A DNA stretch of 64,000 bases, taken from positions 1 to 64,000 of the forward strand of contig CALUKY010000016.1 of assembly GCA_944321345.1 (NCBI GenBank), read 5' to 3'. Source of the DNA: an uncultured Paraprevotella sp. Lineage in GTDB: Bacteria; Bacteroidota; Bacteroidia; Bacteroidales; Bacteroidaceae. The notes under the pieces were generated by a model. That model was not told where the DNA came from. It worked only from the letters and a program-made list of their open reading frames with translations, and did not search any database. Below are positions 15,224-24,256 of this stretch, piece by piece; position 1 is the stretch's first letter, and each line of letters starts with the position of its first letter. Both the position numbers and the translations under genes were made by a program.

Positions 15224-17080
15224 TCACTTTCTTGCTATCTTCATGATTACATCGTCTTCTTCTACACTGTCGCCGGAGTTGACCACAATGGCCGTGATGA
15301 CTCCGTCAAATTCGGCACGGATGGCATTGTAGGTCTTCATGGCCTCAATGTAGCCGATGATGTCGCCTTTCTGTACGGCATCACCCACATTCTTCGGAGT
15401 CTCCTGCGCGTTCTTCACGCGGTAGAACTTGCCTTCCAGCGGAGCGGCAATATCTTCGCCTTCGCCGGCAGGAGTTGCCGGAGCGACTGTTGCCTGAGCC
15501 GGAGCGGCAGCTGCCGCATCGGCACCATAGGCCACTTCCACCTGATAGCGCTGTCCGTTGAGGGTGAGGGTGAGTGTCTTGGGCAGTTCAGCCGGAGCGG
15601 CGGCAGGGCCCTGATGCTGCTCTTCGCGTTTCTTTTGCAGGTCGGCCAGGAAGTTTTCCTTGGCTTTTCCGCTCTTGTAGGCTTCATACTGCGACGGGTG
15701 CATGGCATATTCGAAGAGTTCTTCGTCGTCCTGTCCGGTTTCCCAACCTTTTTCTTTCATCAGCTGGCGGTATTTGTCCAGTTCGTCCGGATAGTTGCTC
15801 TGAGGGTCGCCGGTCATGAACACGCGTCCCTGTTCTTTGGCCAGAGCCACGATTTCCGGAGCCACTTCGCCCGGCAGTTTGCCGGCCTTACCCAGAATCA
15901 TATCCCAGATGTCGTCGGCAATCATGCTCCAGCGTTCCTTGCCTTTCTCTAATTGCATTACATTCATCAAAGCCAGGTTCTTGACATACTGGCTGAACGG
16001 AGTTACCAGGCAAGGGTATCCTAATTTAGGCCAGATATAGGCCACCTCGTCAAACAGTTTGATGAGCAGGTCGTCCTGAGTCAGTTCCGGCTGGTTGTGT
16101 TTTACTTTCCATTTGTTGATGCTTTCCAGGTTGGTTTCCAGATCGGCCATCAGAGAGCCCATCATGCCGCCCGGCAGTCCCGGAGCAATCAGCAGGGAAT
16201 TGTTCAGTCGGTTCAGCGGGTTGCAGTAGAAGCCTAAGAAGTCATCCATCATTTCCTGAATCTGTGAGCGCACTTCCATATAGGCGGCTATATTGATTTC
16301 CTTCACTTCAAATCCGGCATCCTTCAGCATGGCCTGCACGGCGATGATGTCGGCATGACCGGTTCCCCAGGACAGCGGAGCCACGGCGGTGTCGATATAG
16401 TCGCAACCGTTTTTGCAGACCTCCAGAATGGAAGCCATATTGAATCCCGGTCCGGCATGAGAGTGATACTGGATGATGATGTCCGGTTTATAGGCCTTGA
16501 TTCCGGCGCAGATCTTTCCCAAAGTGACAGGGCGTCCGATTCCGGCCATGTCCTTCAGACAGATTTCATCGCAGCCTGCATCGATCAGCTGCTTGGCCAT
16601 GTTCACATAATAGTCCACGGTGTGCACCGGTGAATGGGTGATGCAAAGACAGCATTGCGAAATCATGCCGGCAGCATGGGCATAATCAATGCTTGGGATA
16701 ATATTGCGTACATCATTCAGTCCGCAGAAGGTGCGGGTGATGTCCGTGCCCTGCGCTTTCTTTACCTTATAGAAGAGTTTGCGCACATCGGCCGGTACGG
16801 GGCTCATGCGCAGTCCGTTCAAGGCGCGGTCCAGCATATGGGTCTGTATACCGGCCTCATGGAACGGACGGGTCCATTCGCGCACCGCTTTGTTCGGATT
16901 CTCGCCGAACAGAAGGTTTACCTGTTCAAAACCGCCACCGTTGGTTTCCACGCGGTCGAAACATCCCATACGGATGATGGCCGGAGCCACTTTGACCAAC
17001 TGGTCTACGCGCGGCACATATTTGCCGGCGCTCTGCCACATATCTCTGAATACAAGGCTGAATTTTATTTCCTTTTTCAT
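15224..17080 (-). CDS. Biotin-dependent decarboxylase alpha subunit (carboxyltransferase fused to biotin carrier)
   Basis: 618 residues. The N-terminal carboxyltransferase TIM barrel (about 1-300) has the expected metal-site residues: the Asp in FRD near 13, Lys in CLKDMAG and the HSH pair in YHSHAGPG. The conserved PYC/OADA middle domain is followed by an Ala/Pro-rich linker (about 490-545). The C-terminal biotinyl domain carries biotin-accepting K582 in EAMKTYN. Compared with classical OadA the entry motif is RDMWQS, not RDAHQS, and the VWGGATFD and FRVFDAMND motifs are replaced (VETNGGGFE, TRTFCGLND). The protein is thus a divergent branch and its acyl substrate is uncertain. It lies between the gamma and beta subunit genes. 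Confidence 0.85.
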   Translation of the reverse strand: MKKEIKFSLVFRDMWQSAGKYVPRVDQLVKVAPAIIRMGCFDRVETNGGGFEQVNLLFGENPNKAVREWTRPFHEAGIQTHMLDRALNGLRMSPVPADVRKLFYKVKKAQGTDITRTFCGLNDVRNIIPSIDYAHAAGMISQCCLCITHSPVHTVDYYVNMAKQLIDAGCDEICLKDMAGIGRPVTLGKICAGIKAYKPDIIIQYHSHAGPGFNMASILEVCKNGCDYIDTAVAPLSWGTGHADIIAVQAMLKDAGFEVKEINIAAYMEVRSQIQEMMDDFLGFYCNPLNRLNNSLLIAPGLPGGMMGSLMADLETNLESINKWKVKHNQPELTQDDLLIKLFDEVAYIWPKLGYPCLVTPFSQYVKNLALMNVMQLEKGKERWSMIADDIWDMILGKAGKLPGEVAPEIVALAKEQGRVFMTGDPQSNYPDELDKYRQLMKEKGWETGQDDEELFEYAMHPSQYEAYKSGKAKENFLADLQKKREEQHQGPAAAPAELPKTLTLTLNGQRYQVEVAYGADAAAAAPAQATVAPATPAGEGEDIAAPLEGKFYRVKNAQETPKNVGDAVQKGDIIGYIEAMKTYNAIRAEFDGVITAIVVNSGDSVEEDDVIMKIARK

Positions 17081-17125
17081 GCTTTTTTGATCTATAGTTG
17101 ATAATCAGCTGTAAATGCTGAAAGG

Positions 17126-17392
17126 TTAGGGTAATTTCTTGATTTGGGTCATATGGCCTTTTCCTCCGGTCAGTTCCTTTACGGCCAGTTGGATGACAGC
17201 CTGGGTAGTGGCATCTGCCTCAGGAGCTTGGGCAGGTTGAGGTTCCGAGACAGGGGGAGCTTCTTTTGCGTTTGTATTGGTGTAATTCACGAGCAACTTG
17301 CCCAATCCGATGATGATATACAGGATCAGAAATACAGTTGCCATCCCCACAACCATCAGTTGCAGGGCCAGATAAATGTTTTCCGTGTTCAT
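17126..17392 (-). CDS. oadG: Sodium-pumping decarboxylase, gamma subunit (OadG family)
   Basis: 88-residue protein from the ATG at 17392 (MNTENIYLALQLMVVGMATVFL). The frame is open further upstream, but those residues are not protein-like. It has one N-terminal transmembrane helix with the GMATVF motif typical of OadG, then a short Pro/Ala/Glu-rich linker and a C-terminal helix ending in GKGHMTQIKKLP. The gamma chain anchors and assembles the alpha subunit on the beta subunit. First gene of the gamma-alpha-beta operon, 45 bp before the alpha gene. Confidence 0.8.
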   Translation of the reverse strand: MNTENIYLALQLMVVGMATVFLILYIIIGLGKLLVNYTNTNAKEAPPVSEPQPAQAPEADATTQAVIQLAVKELTGGKGHMTQIKKLP

Positions 17393-17513
17393 AAGCATCG
17401 TTTTTTTATGGTATTGTTTGTAAGATCGATTTGGAAAACCGGTCATGCGAATATAAGCATTTTTTTCTGGAAAAACTTGGTTTCGCCTGCCTTTTTTGAC
17501 GAATCGTTAGGCT

Positions 17514-17885
17514 TTATTCACGTCTGGCTTCTATACGTATTCCGGCACCGTTACAGTCGGCTCCCATAGGTGGGTTTTCTTTGGTAATTTCCAGCGTAAC
17601 GGCCTCTATCTCGGGATAGGAACGGAAGATGTGTTCCAGAATTCGTCCTCCTACGTGCTCTATGAGTTTGGATGGGATTTCCATTTCCGAGCGCACAATG
17701 TCGAACAGGTCGGCATAGCTGACTGTGTCGGTCAGTTCATCGGTTTGCAGGGCATGCGTGAAGTCAACGGTCGCCTCCATATCGACAAAAAAGTGGGTGC
17801 CCGTATATCTTTCCTGCTCCAGTACACCGTGACGGGCAAAGAAACGCGCGTTGCGGATAAATATTTTGGTCTGATTGATTTTCAT
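17514..17885 (-). CDS. folB: Dihydroneopterin aldolase
   Basis: Small tunnelling-fold enzyme of the FolB family (123 residues from the ATG at 17885; an ATG four codons upstream is possible). Signature residues are FFARHGVLEQER with the conserved HGxxxxE near the N-terminus, VSYADLFDIV, SKLIEHVGGRI (the active-site Glu/His region) and the closing TKENPPMGA. It converts dihydroneopterin to 6-hydroxymethyldihydropterin in folate synthesis. It lies between nrdJ and the decarboxylase operon on the same strand, with the nrdJ terminator just upstream, so it is probably transcribed separately. Confidence 0.9.
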   Translation of the reverse strand: MKINQTKIFIRNARFFARHGVLEQERYTGTHFFVDMEATVDFTHALQTDELTDTVSYADLFDIVRSEMEIPSKLIEHVGGRILEHIFRSYPEIEAVTLEITKENPPMGADCNGAGIRIEARRE

Positions 17886-17910
17886 ATCTGTTTTCAAGTT
17901 TATGGTTATA

Positions 17911-17966
17911 AAAAAAACGCATCTTTGCCCGATACCACCTTAGGAAGCGGCTCCGGCAAAGATGCG
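17911..17966 (-). terminator. nrdJ terminator
   Basis: 12-bp perfect arms (17918-17929 with 17955-17966) followed, on the minus strand, by seven T (17911-17917). It lies 45 bp after the nrdJ stop codon. Confidence 0.8.
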
Positions 17967-18010
17967 GTATTCAGTTCATTCTAATGATTTTAATGTTTGG
18001 AGCTTGCAGA

Positions 18011-20554
18011 CTATCCGCAGCGTGATGTGCCGCAGTGTTTGCAGATAAGGCAACCCTCCTGATAGATCAAAGACTCGTGTCCACAGTTCGGACATTTCTG
18101 TCCTTTGGCTTCTGTTCCGTCTGTAATGTATTTCTTCAGGGCGCGCTCCACACCGTTCTTCCAGGTGTTGATGCTTTCGCTTTCCAGCTGCAGGGAACCT
18201 ACCAGACGGATGACATGATCCAAAGGCATACGGTAACGCAGCACACCGGAGATCAGCTTGGCATAGTTCCAATATTCTTTGTTGAACTTTTCGGAAAGTC
18301 CTTCAACGGTAGTCTTGTAACCTTTCTTGTTTTCAAACTGGAAATCATAGCGCTTGGTACCGTCTTCGCATACATTCTTGATGATGCGTCCTTTGGTTAC
18401 GCTCTTAGGCAATACGATACCCTCGTCGTCATCCTGAAGTCCGGTAAAGATTTCATAAGGCTGACCGTCGAGCAGTCCGACGAATGCCACCCATTTTTCC
18501 TTGTTGTTCTGAAAACGTACAACGTCGCATTCCAAAGATTTCGGACGGACCTCTGTAACGGCAGGATGTTCAAGTGTTTTGGACTGATCTGATTTGTCGT
18601 TTTTCTTCTTTACGGAAATCATTACTCCCGCACGGGAACCGTCGCGATAGATGGTACATCCTTTACAGCCGGAACGCCATGCTTCTACATACAGACGATT
18701 TACAAGTGCTTCATCTACGTTGTTGGGAAGGTTTACGGTAACGCTTATCGAATGATCTACCCATTTTTGGATGGCACCTTGCATCTGTACCTTCATCAGC
18801 CAGTCTACATCATTGGCAGTTGCCTTATAATAAGGGGATTTGGCTACCAGTTCGTCTATTTCCTCCTGGGTATATTTCTTCTGGGTGTCGTAGCCGTTCA
18901 CTTCCATCCAGGTCATGAACTTGTGATGGTATACGATGTATTCCTCAAAAGCGTCTCCGGTTTCGTCCACAAAGTCAACGTGTACTTCCGGATCGTTAGG
19001 ATTTACTTTTCTGCGGCGTTTGTAGATCGGCATGAATACCGGTTCGATACCCGAAGTGGTCTGGGTCATCAGACTGGTTGTACCGGTCGGTGCAATCGTC
19101 AGACAGGCAATGTTGCGGCGTCCGTATTTGGCCATGTCGTTATACAGATCCATGTCAGCTTCCTTGATGCGGTTGATGAACGGATTGTTCTTTTCGCGTT
19201 CTGTGCTGTATACAGGGAATGCACCACGCTCTTTCGCCATCTGTACAGATGAGCGGTATGCCTCCAATGCCACGGTTTTGTGCACCTGTACGGAGAAGTC
19301 GGTTGCTTCCTGAGTGCCGTAGCGTAAGTTCAAGGCAGCGAGCATATCACCTTCGGCGGTAATACCCACGCCGGTGCGTCGTCCCATGCCACTCTTCTTG
19401 TAGATTTTCTCCCACAGATGCTTTTCTGTTTCTTTCACCTCGTCTGATTCCGGATCAGCTTCGATCTTTTGCTGGATGGCCTTGATCTTCTCCAATTCCA
19501 GATCAATGATATCGTCCATGATGCGCTGTGCGGTTGCCACGTGCTTCTTGAACAGATCAAAGTCGAAATAGGCATCCGGAGTAAACGGATTGACTACGTA
19601 TGAATATAAGTTGATGGCCAACAGACGGCAGCTGTCATATGGGCAAAGAGGAATCTCACCGCAAGGATTGGTACTAACTGTGCGGAATCCCAAATCGGCA
19701 TAACAGTCGGGCACAGATTCACGCAGGATAGTGTCCCAGAACAACACACCCGGTTCTGCTGATTTCCAGGCATTGTGTACAATCTTTTCCCATAAGGCCT
19801 TGGCCTGGATCTCTTTGTGATACAACGGCTGATCCGAATCAATAGGGAATTGCTGGATGTAAGGCTGGTCGCTTATAGCCGCTTCCATAAAAGCGTCGTC
19901 CAATTTTACGGAGATATTGGCTCCCGTAACCTTGCCTTCGGTCATTTTCGCATCAATGAATGCTTCTGCATCCGGGTGTTTGATGCTTACTGACAACATC
20001 AAAGCTCCGCGGCGTCCGTCTTGGGCAACCTCACGGGTGGAGTTGCTGTAACGCTCCATGAACGGAACCAGACCGGTAGAAGTAAGAGCTGAATTCTTTA
20101 CCGGAGATCCTTTCGGACGGATGTGTGACAAGTCGTGGCCTACGCCGCCTCGTCTTTTCATCAGTTGCACCTGTTCCTCGTCAATGCGGATGATGCCACC
20201 ATAAGAGTCGGCTTTTCCTTCCAGACCGATAACAAAGCAGTTTGACAATGAGGCAATCTGATAGTCATTTCCAATACCGGTCATCGGACTTCCTGCCGGT
20301 ACGATATATTTGAAATGATCCAACAGATCGAAAATTTCACGCGCTTTCAGATTGTTGGGATACTTAGCCTCAATACGGGCAATTTCATTGGCCAATCGCC
20401 AATGCATGTCGGTAGGGGTCTGCTCATAAATATTGCCATAAGAATCCTTCATGGCATATTTGTTCACCCATACTCTTGCGGCCAGTTCGTCACCCTTGAA
20501 GTATTTCAAGGTTGCCTCAAAAGCTTCATCATAGGTAAAAGTCTGTTTTTCCAC
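18011..20554 (-). CDS. nrdJ: Adenosylcobalamin-dependent ribonucleotide reductase (class II)
   Basis: 847-residue single-chain reductase. The 10-stranded barrel carries SNCFVIG (redox Cys, about 109-115) and the active-site NPCGEIPL, where N-x-C-x-E supplies the thiyl-radical cysteine and its base. PTGTTSLMTQTTSGIEP is the substrate phosphate-binding region. The C-terminal region has CKGC and ends in a zinc-ribbon-like CPNCGHE...CLICKHCGTSRCG used for re-reduction. It makes deoxyribonucleotides with or without oxygen using vitamin B12. It has its own promoter and terminator. I see no cobalamin riboswitch in its 84-nt leader. Confidence 0.93.
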   Translation of the reverse strand: MEKQTFTYDEAFEATLKYFKGDELAARVWVNKYAMKDSYGNIYEQTPTDMHWRLANEIARIEAKYPNNLKAREIFDLLDHFKYIVPAGSPMTGIGNDYQIASLSNCFVIGLEGKADSYGGIIRIDEEQVQLMKRRGGVGHDLSHIRPKGSPVKNSALTSTGLVPFMERYSNSTREVAQDGRRGALMLSVSIKHPDAEAFIDAKMTEGKVTGANISVKLDDAFMEAAISDQPYIQQFPIDSDQPLYHKEIQAKALWEKIVHNAWKSAEPGVLFWDTILRESVPDCYADLGFRTVSTNPCGEIPLCPYDSCRLLAINLYSYVVNPFTPDAYFDFDLFKKHVATAQRIMDDIIDLELEKIKAIQQKIEADPESDEVKETEKHLWEKIYKKSGMGRRTGVGITAEGDMLAALNLRYGTQEATDFSVQVHKTVALEAYRSSVQMAKERGAFPVYSTEREKNNPFINRIKEADMDLYNDMAKYGRRNIACLTIAPTGTTSLMTQTTSGIEPVFMPIYKRRRKVNPNDPEVHVDFVDETGDAFEEYIVYHHKFMTWMEVNGYDTQKKYTQEEIDELVAKSPYYKATANDVDWLMKVQMQGAIQKWVDHSISVTVNLPNNVDEALVNRLYVEAWRSGCKGCTIYRDGSRAGVMISVKKKNDKSDQSKTLEHPAVTEVRPKSLECDVVRFQNNKEKWVAFVGLLDGQPYEIFTGLQDDDEGIVLPKSVTKGRIIKNVCEDGTKRYDFQFENKKGYKTTVEGLSEKFNKEYWNYAKLISGVLRYRMPLDHVIRLVGSLQLESESINTWKNGVERALKKYITDGTEAKGQKCPNCGHESLIYQEGCLICKHCGTSRCG

Positions 20555-20644
20555 GTCTTGTATTTTTTATATTATTTTTGCATTTGTACTCTCAATCGTT
20601 GTATAAGCGTGAGAGATGGGTAGAATTGTTTTCCAAAAGCCTTG

Positions 20645-20675
20645 CAAAGCTACATATGTTTTCTCATATATCAAA
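20645..20675 (-). promoter_or_regulatory. nrdJ promoter
   Basis: Minus strand: TTTG (20672-20675), 19 nt, TAGCTTTG (20645-20652). Predicted start near 20638, leader about 84 nt. The 315-bp gap 20555-20869 otherwise holds AT-rich DNA, the dyad at 20788 and the nitroreductase -7 box. Confidence 0.65.
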
Positions 20676-20787
20676 ATAAAAAGTGGTTAAAAAAAAGTTT
20701 TTTGGTGAGACAGTTTTCCATTTTTATACTGTATTTAATTGTAAATCAGTATGATGATATTTTATTTACATCAAAAAGTTATCCAAA

Positions 20788-20841
20788 AAGTAAATTCGTT
20801 TACTTAAATGGATGATTCGTTGTAATTTTTTTGTATCTTTG
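20788..20841 (+). promoter_or_regulatory. Operator-like dyad and -7 box before nitroreductase gene
   Basis: AAGTAAATTCGTTTACTT (20788-20805) is a perfect 7-bp inverted repeat around TTCG. It stands a few bases upstream of where a -33 element would lie (about 20810) relative to the good -7 box TATCTTTG (20834-20841). No TTTG is present at the -33 position, which suggests an activator bound at the dyad, or repression. A second inverted repeat, TGTAAAT (20740-20746) with ATTTACA (20764-20770), lies just upstream. Confidence 0.5.
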
Positions 20842-20869
20842 TTGGAACAACATAAAAAATAAAATAATT

Positions 20870-21610
20870 ATGGATTTCCTAACCCAAAGACGTTCTATTC
20901 GTCGCTATAAAACAGACGATATTTCGGATGAATTGTTAAATAATCTTTTGTGTAAGGCAGAGCGGACTCAGACCATGGGAAATATGCAGTTATATAGTGT
21001 TGTGGTAACCCGTTCTCCGGAAATGAAGGCCGCTTTGGCACCAGTTCACTTTAATCAGCCTATGGTAACCGGGGCTCCTGTGGTACTTACTTTCTGCGCT
21101 GATTTCAATCGTACGGTGAAGTGGTGTTCTTATCGCGATGCGCAAAGTGGCTATGACAATCTGCTGTCGTTGATGAACGCGGTGAGCGATACATTGCTTT
21201 ATACCCAGACGTTCTCTTGTTTGGCTGAAGATGCCGGTTTAGGGCTTTGCTATTTGGGTACAACTTTATATAATGCCGGCCAGATCATTGATATTCTGAA
21301 GTTGCCGAAATTGGTTCTTCCGGTGGCTACACTTACTTTAGGATATCCGGATGAATGTCCTCCTCTGACCGATCGTTTGCCTTTGAAGGCGCTGGTTCAT
21401 CAAGAGGTTTATCAGGATTACACTGAGCAGTCTGTTAATGAGTTTTATCAGGAAAAAGAGAACTTGCCGGAGAATCTGGAATTTGTGAAAGCGAATCAAA
21501 AGAAAACGTTGGCGCAAGTGTTTGCCGAAGTGCGTTATAATAAGGCAGACAATGAGGCGATCAGTGATGTTCTTCTGGCAACTCTCCAGAAACAAGGTTT
21601 TCTGAAATAA
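20870..21610 (+). CDS. Nitroreductase family protein
   Basis: 246-residue FMN-dependent oxidoreductase fold. It starts MDFLTQRRSIRRYK, the classical nitroreductase opening whose Arg residues hold the FMN phosphate, and has the mid-chain AEDAGLGLCYLGTT and LPVATLTLGYP segments typical of the family. The ATG at 20870 is preferred to the earlier in-frame codons because the family starts there. The C-terminus has a Lys/Glu-rich extension. Such enzymes reduce nitroaromatics, quinones or enones with NAD(P)H; the natural substrate is unknown. Divergent from nrdJ and convergent with dnaA. Confidence 0.88.
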   Translation: MDFLTQRRSIRRYKTDDISDELLNNLLCKAERTQTMGNMQLYSVVVTRSPEMKAALAPVHFNQPMVTGAPVVLTFCADFNRTVKWCSYRDAQSGYDNLLSLMNAVSDTLLYTQTFSCLAEDAGLGLCYLGTTLYNAGQIIDILKLPKLVLPVATLTLGYPDECPPLTDRLPLKALVHQEVYQDYTEQSVNEFYQEKENLPENLEFVKANQKKTLAQVFAEVRYNKADNEAISDVLLATLQKQGFLK

Positions 21611-21638
21611 GTAGTTTCGGCAGTGTCTATAAAAATAT

Positions 21639-21684
21639 AATAGAGTCATATCAATTGCTCAAGAGAGGTTGATATGACTCTATT
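21639..21684. terminator. Bidirectional terminator between nitroreductase gene and dnaA
   Basis: Perfect 16-bp stem, 21639-21654 with 21669-21684, with A/T flanks on both sides. The two genes converge on it. Confidence 0.8.
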
Positions 21685-21710
21685 ATTCTGTTTATATTTA
21701 TTTGTTCTTC

Positions 21711-23117
21711 TTATTTGCTGCTTTGCAGCAGTTTTTCTATTTCTTCTACTTTGCTCTTAAAGTTCTTGTCCACATGAATGCGGTCGGCTACCAGATTGCA
21801 GGAGTGCAATACGGTGGCGTGATTTCGTTTGCCGATCAGGGCTCCGATTTTGGATGAAGACAAGTCGGTATGTTTCTGGGCCAGATACATGGCGATCTGT
21901 CTTACCTGTACTACATTCTGTTTGCGGCTCTTGGTGAAGATCTCGTTTGGATTCATCTTGAAGTAACCGCAGACATTTTCCAGAATCAGGTCTACTGTGA
22001 TCGGCTTTTTCTCAAATTTTACGGCACGTTTTACAATCTGTTCAGTCAGATTCATGTCTACTTCACGGTTGTAAACTACAGAGTAGGCCATCAGGGAGTT
22101 GATGATACCTTCCAGATCACGCACACTTTCGTTTACGTTTTCTGCGATAAAGTCAATCACCTCTTCCGGAATAGACAAGCCGTCGCGATGAATTTTGCTT
22201 TTCAGAATGTCCTTTCTCAGTTCCTTGTTCGGCTTTTCCAACTCGGCTACCAATCCCCATTTGAAACGGGTAAGCAGTCGCTCTTCCATACCTTGCAGGG
22301 CCACAGGAGGGCGGTCGGAAGTCAGGATCAGCTGGCGTCCGTTCTGATGAAGATGATTGAAAATATGGAAAAATGTGTTCTGGGTTTTGGTCAGGCTGGC
22401 AAACTCCTGCACGTCATCAATGATCAGCACATCGATGGTCTGATAGAAATTGATGAAGTCATTGACCGTGTTTTTGCGCACAGAGTCGGTATATTGCACC
22501 TGAAACAGATGCGCCGACAGATAAAGAACACGTTTTTGAGGATGGAGTTCCTTGATCTTTGTACCGATAGCGTTGACCAAATGCGTTTTTCCTACACCCG
22601 ATGCGCCGTAAAGAAAGAGCGGATTGAATGTGGTCTGTTTCGGATGTTCAGCAATAGCCTGTCCTACCGAACGTGGTAGTTTGTTACTGATACCTTCGAT
22701 AAAATTCTCAAAATTATAATTCGGATTTAATTGCGGGTCCAGATCTTGAGGTAGGGCTGCCTGCATCGGATTCGGAGCTTTGTTTCCGTTGGTTATAGGG
22801 CGTCCTACGGGTACAGATACGGGACGGGTTGTCGCTTCCAGGTCAACAGTCAGATTGTTGGTCTTGTCAGCTTCAACACGATACATTAATTTGACTCCTT
22901 CACCAAAGACCCTGTGCAGTACATTGTGAAGCAGTTTAACGTAGTGCTCTTCCAAATATTCATAGACAAAAGAGCTCGGTACCTGAATGGTCAGAGTCTT
23001 ATCCTCATAACTCAAACAGGTAATCGGAGTAAACCAGGTTTTAAACTGGAGTTCGCTTACGTTGTCGTGAATAATTTGAAGACACCGTTCCCATTGCGTT
23101 TGAAGAGAACTAGTCAT
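21711..23117 (-). CDS. dnaA: Chromosomal replication initiator DnaA
   Basis: 468 residues with all four DnaA domains: N-terminal DnaB/DiaA-contact domain (1-85), Pro-rich linker, AAA+ domain with Walker [11 protein letters not shown] (171-180) and Walker B LIIDDVQ, and the C-terminal helix-turn-helix with the signature [12 protein letters not shown] that reads DnaA boxes. It loads the replicative helicase at oriC. No dnaN, recF or gyrB neighbours and no cluster of DnaA boxes are visible, in line with Bacteroidota, where dnaA and oriC often lie apart. A promoter with a TTTG -33 lies 54 bp upstream of the start. Confidence 0.97.
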   Translation of the reverse strand: MTSSLQTQWERCLQIIHDNVSELQFKTWFTPITCLSYEDKTLTIQVPSSFVYEYLEEHYVKLLHNVLHRVFGEGVKLMYRVEADKTNNLTVDLEATTRPVSVPVGRPITNGNKAPNPMQAALPQDLDPQLNPNYNFENFIEGISNKLPRSVGQAIAEHPKQTTFNPLFLYGASGVGKTHLVNAIGTKIKELHPQKRVLYLSAHLFQVQYTDSVRKNTVNDFINFYQTIDVLIIDDVQEFASLTKTQNTFFHIFNHLHQNGRQLILTSDRPPVALQGMEERLLTRFKWGLVAELEKPNKELRKDILKSKIHRDGLSIPEEVIDFIAENVNESVRDLEGIINSLMAYSVVYNREVDMNLTEQIVKRAVKFEKKPITVDLILENVCGYFKMNPNEIFTKSRKQNVVQVRQIAMYLAQKHTDLSSSKIGALIGKRNHATVLHSCNLVADRIHVDKNFKSKVEEIEKLLQSSK

Positions 23118-23170
23118 TCAATTAAGTTCTTGCTTTTAAAATTCTACTATCATTCAATACTTATACACTA

Positions 23171-23202
23171 CAAAGGTCGGAATTTTCTCTGAATTTACCA
23201 AA
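23171..23202 (-). promoter_or_regulatory. dnaA promoter
   Basis: Minus strand: TTTG (23199-23202), 20 nt, GACCTTTG (23171-23178; one mismatch to TAnnTTTG). Predicted start near 23164. Confidence 0.45.
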
Positions 23203-23300
23203 TATATTTGGCTTAACGATCTCTCTTTTTTTCTAAAAGTCTTGTTTACAGAGCTTAGTTATAACGTTAAAAAAAATAATCTGTTTTTTGAACGTGACTT

Positions 23301-23337
23301 AAAAAAAGACGCATGGCTTATCGGATAGCCATGCGTC
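23301..23337 (-). terminator. Terminator of the amidase-mlaD operon
   Basis: 11-bp stem GACGCATGGCT (23308-23318) with its complement at 23327-23337. On the minus strand it is followed by seven T (23301-23307). It lies right after the MCE gene stop. Confidence 0.8.
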
Positions 23338-23352
23338 TGTCATTTCTTGTTG

Positions 23353-24246
23353 TTATTTGTCTTTTCTGCCAAAAATGGAGAAGTGAACATAGCGTTTTGG
23401 ATGTGCTTTCAGATCACGCAATAAACTGTCTGCACTGCCGATTGTCGTATTGATGTTGCCATAGAGAGTTGTGTCGTTCAGTAACAGGCCGATGCTGTTG
23501 TCCGTACGATTCAGTTTCTCTGTGGCCAATTGCAGGTTGTTCATGGTGGTATCCACTTTGGTCAGTGTTCCTTGCAGGTCAAGTGCGTTTACTTTATCGG
23601 TCAGCTGGATGACATGATCGCCTACTGCCGTGAATTTCTGGGTCATTCCCGGAATATCGTTCCGGATAACCTTGTTCAGGTCTTGAGTCGTTTTGTTCAG
23701 ATTGGCGGTAAGTTGATTGGTATTGGCCAGAATCCTGGCAATATTCGGATCGGAAACAATACGGTTTAGAGTAGAAACCAGTGAATCGACTGTATTCAAG
23801 GTCTTTTCCACTTTGGGAATCATAGTTGCTGCCTGGCTCATCAGATCTGCGCTTTCTGTTCCGACAATCGTATCACCCGGCTCGAAGCGTTCTCTTGGAT
23901 TATTGGCAAGTAACAGATTCAGATTGCATCCGCCAAGCATTTCGGTAACCAGCTCTGCCGAGCTTCCCTTGGGGATTCGCATCTGATCGTCAACCTGAAT
24001 TTCTACAATGACATGCCCGTTTTTATTGTAGTTATAGAAAATTTCGCGTACAATACCGATATTGTATCCGTCTGCATATACCGGGCTTGATTTGGCCAAT
24101 CCTTTTACGTTGCTGAATTCGATGTAATAGAAATTGCTGGATTTGAACAGGTTGATTCCCTTCAGGAAATTGATTCCCAAAAAGAGCAAAGCCAAGGCTA
24201 CAATTCCGGCAATTCCAATCTTTACTTCTTTTGTTAGATTTTTCAT
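23353..24246 (-). CDS. MlaD-like MCE domain protein
   Basis: 297 residues with one N-terminal membrane helix (about 9-27, IGIAGIVALALLFLGINF), then an MCE/MlaD domain (about 38-115: YYIEFSNVKGLAKSSPVYADGYNIGIV...) and a C-terminal helical region (about 135-250) rich in Asn, Thr and Leu. MCE proteins form hexameric rings that shuttle lipids between inner and outer membranes, with the MlaE permease and MlaF ATPase. Those genes are not adjacent here. It follows the amidase gene by 10 bp, so the two are probably co-transcribed envelope-maintenance genes. Confidence 0.88.
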   Translation of the reverse strand: MKNLTKEVKIGIAGIVALALLFLGINFLKGINLFKSSNFYYIEFSNVKGLAKSSPVYADGYNIGIVREIFYNYNKNGHVIVEIQVDDQMRIPKGSSAELVTEMLGGCNLNLLLANNPRERFEPGDTIVGTESADLMSQAATMIPKVEKTLNTVDSLVSTLNRIVSDPNIARILANTNQLTANLNKTTQDLNKVIRNDIPGMTQKFTAVGDHVIQLTDKVNALDLQGTLTKVDTTMNNLQLATEKLNRTDNSIGLLLNDTTLYGNINTTIGSADSLLRDLKAHPKRYVHFSIFGRKDK

Positions 24247-24256
24247 ACTTTGTATT

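Noticed and set aside
20555-20869. Cobalamin riboswitch for the B12-dependent nrdJ
   Set aside because: The nrdJ leader is only about 84 nt and has no B12-box-like sequence.
20555-23352. Replication origin next to dnaA
   Set aside because: Only one near match to a DnaA box (TTATCCAAA at 20779) was seen and no cluster or AT-rich 13-mers in register. In Bacteroidota oriC often lies away from dnaA.
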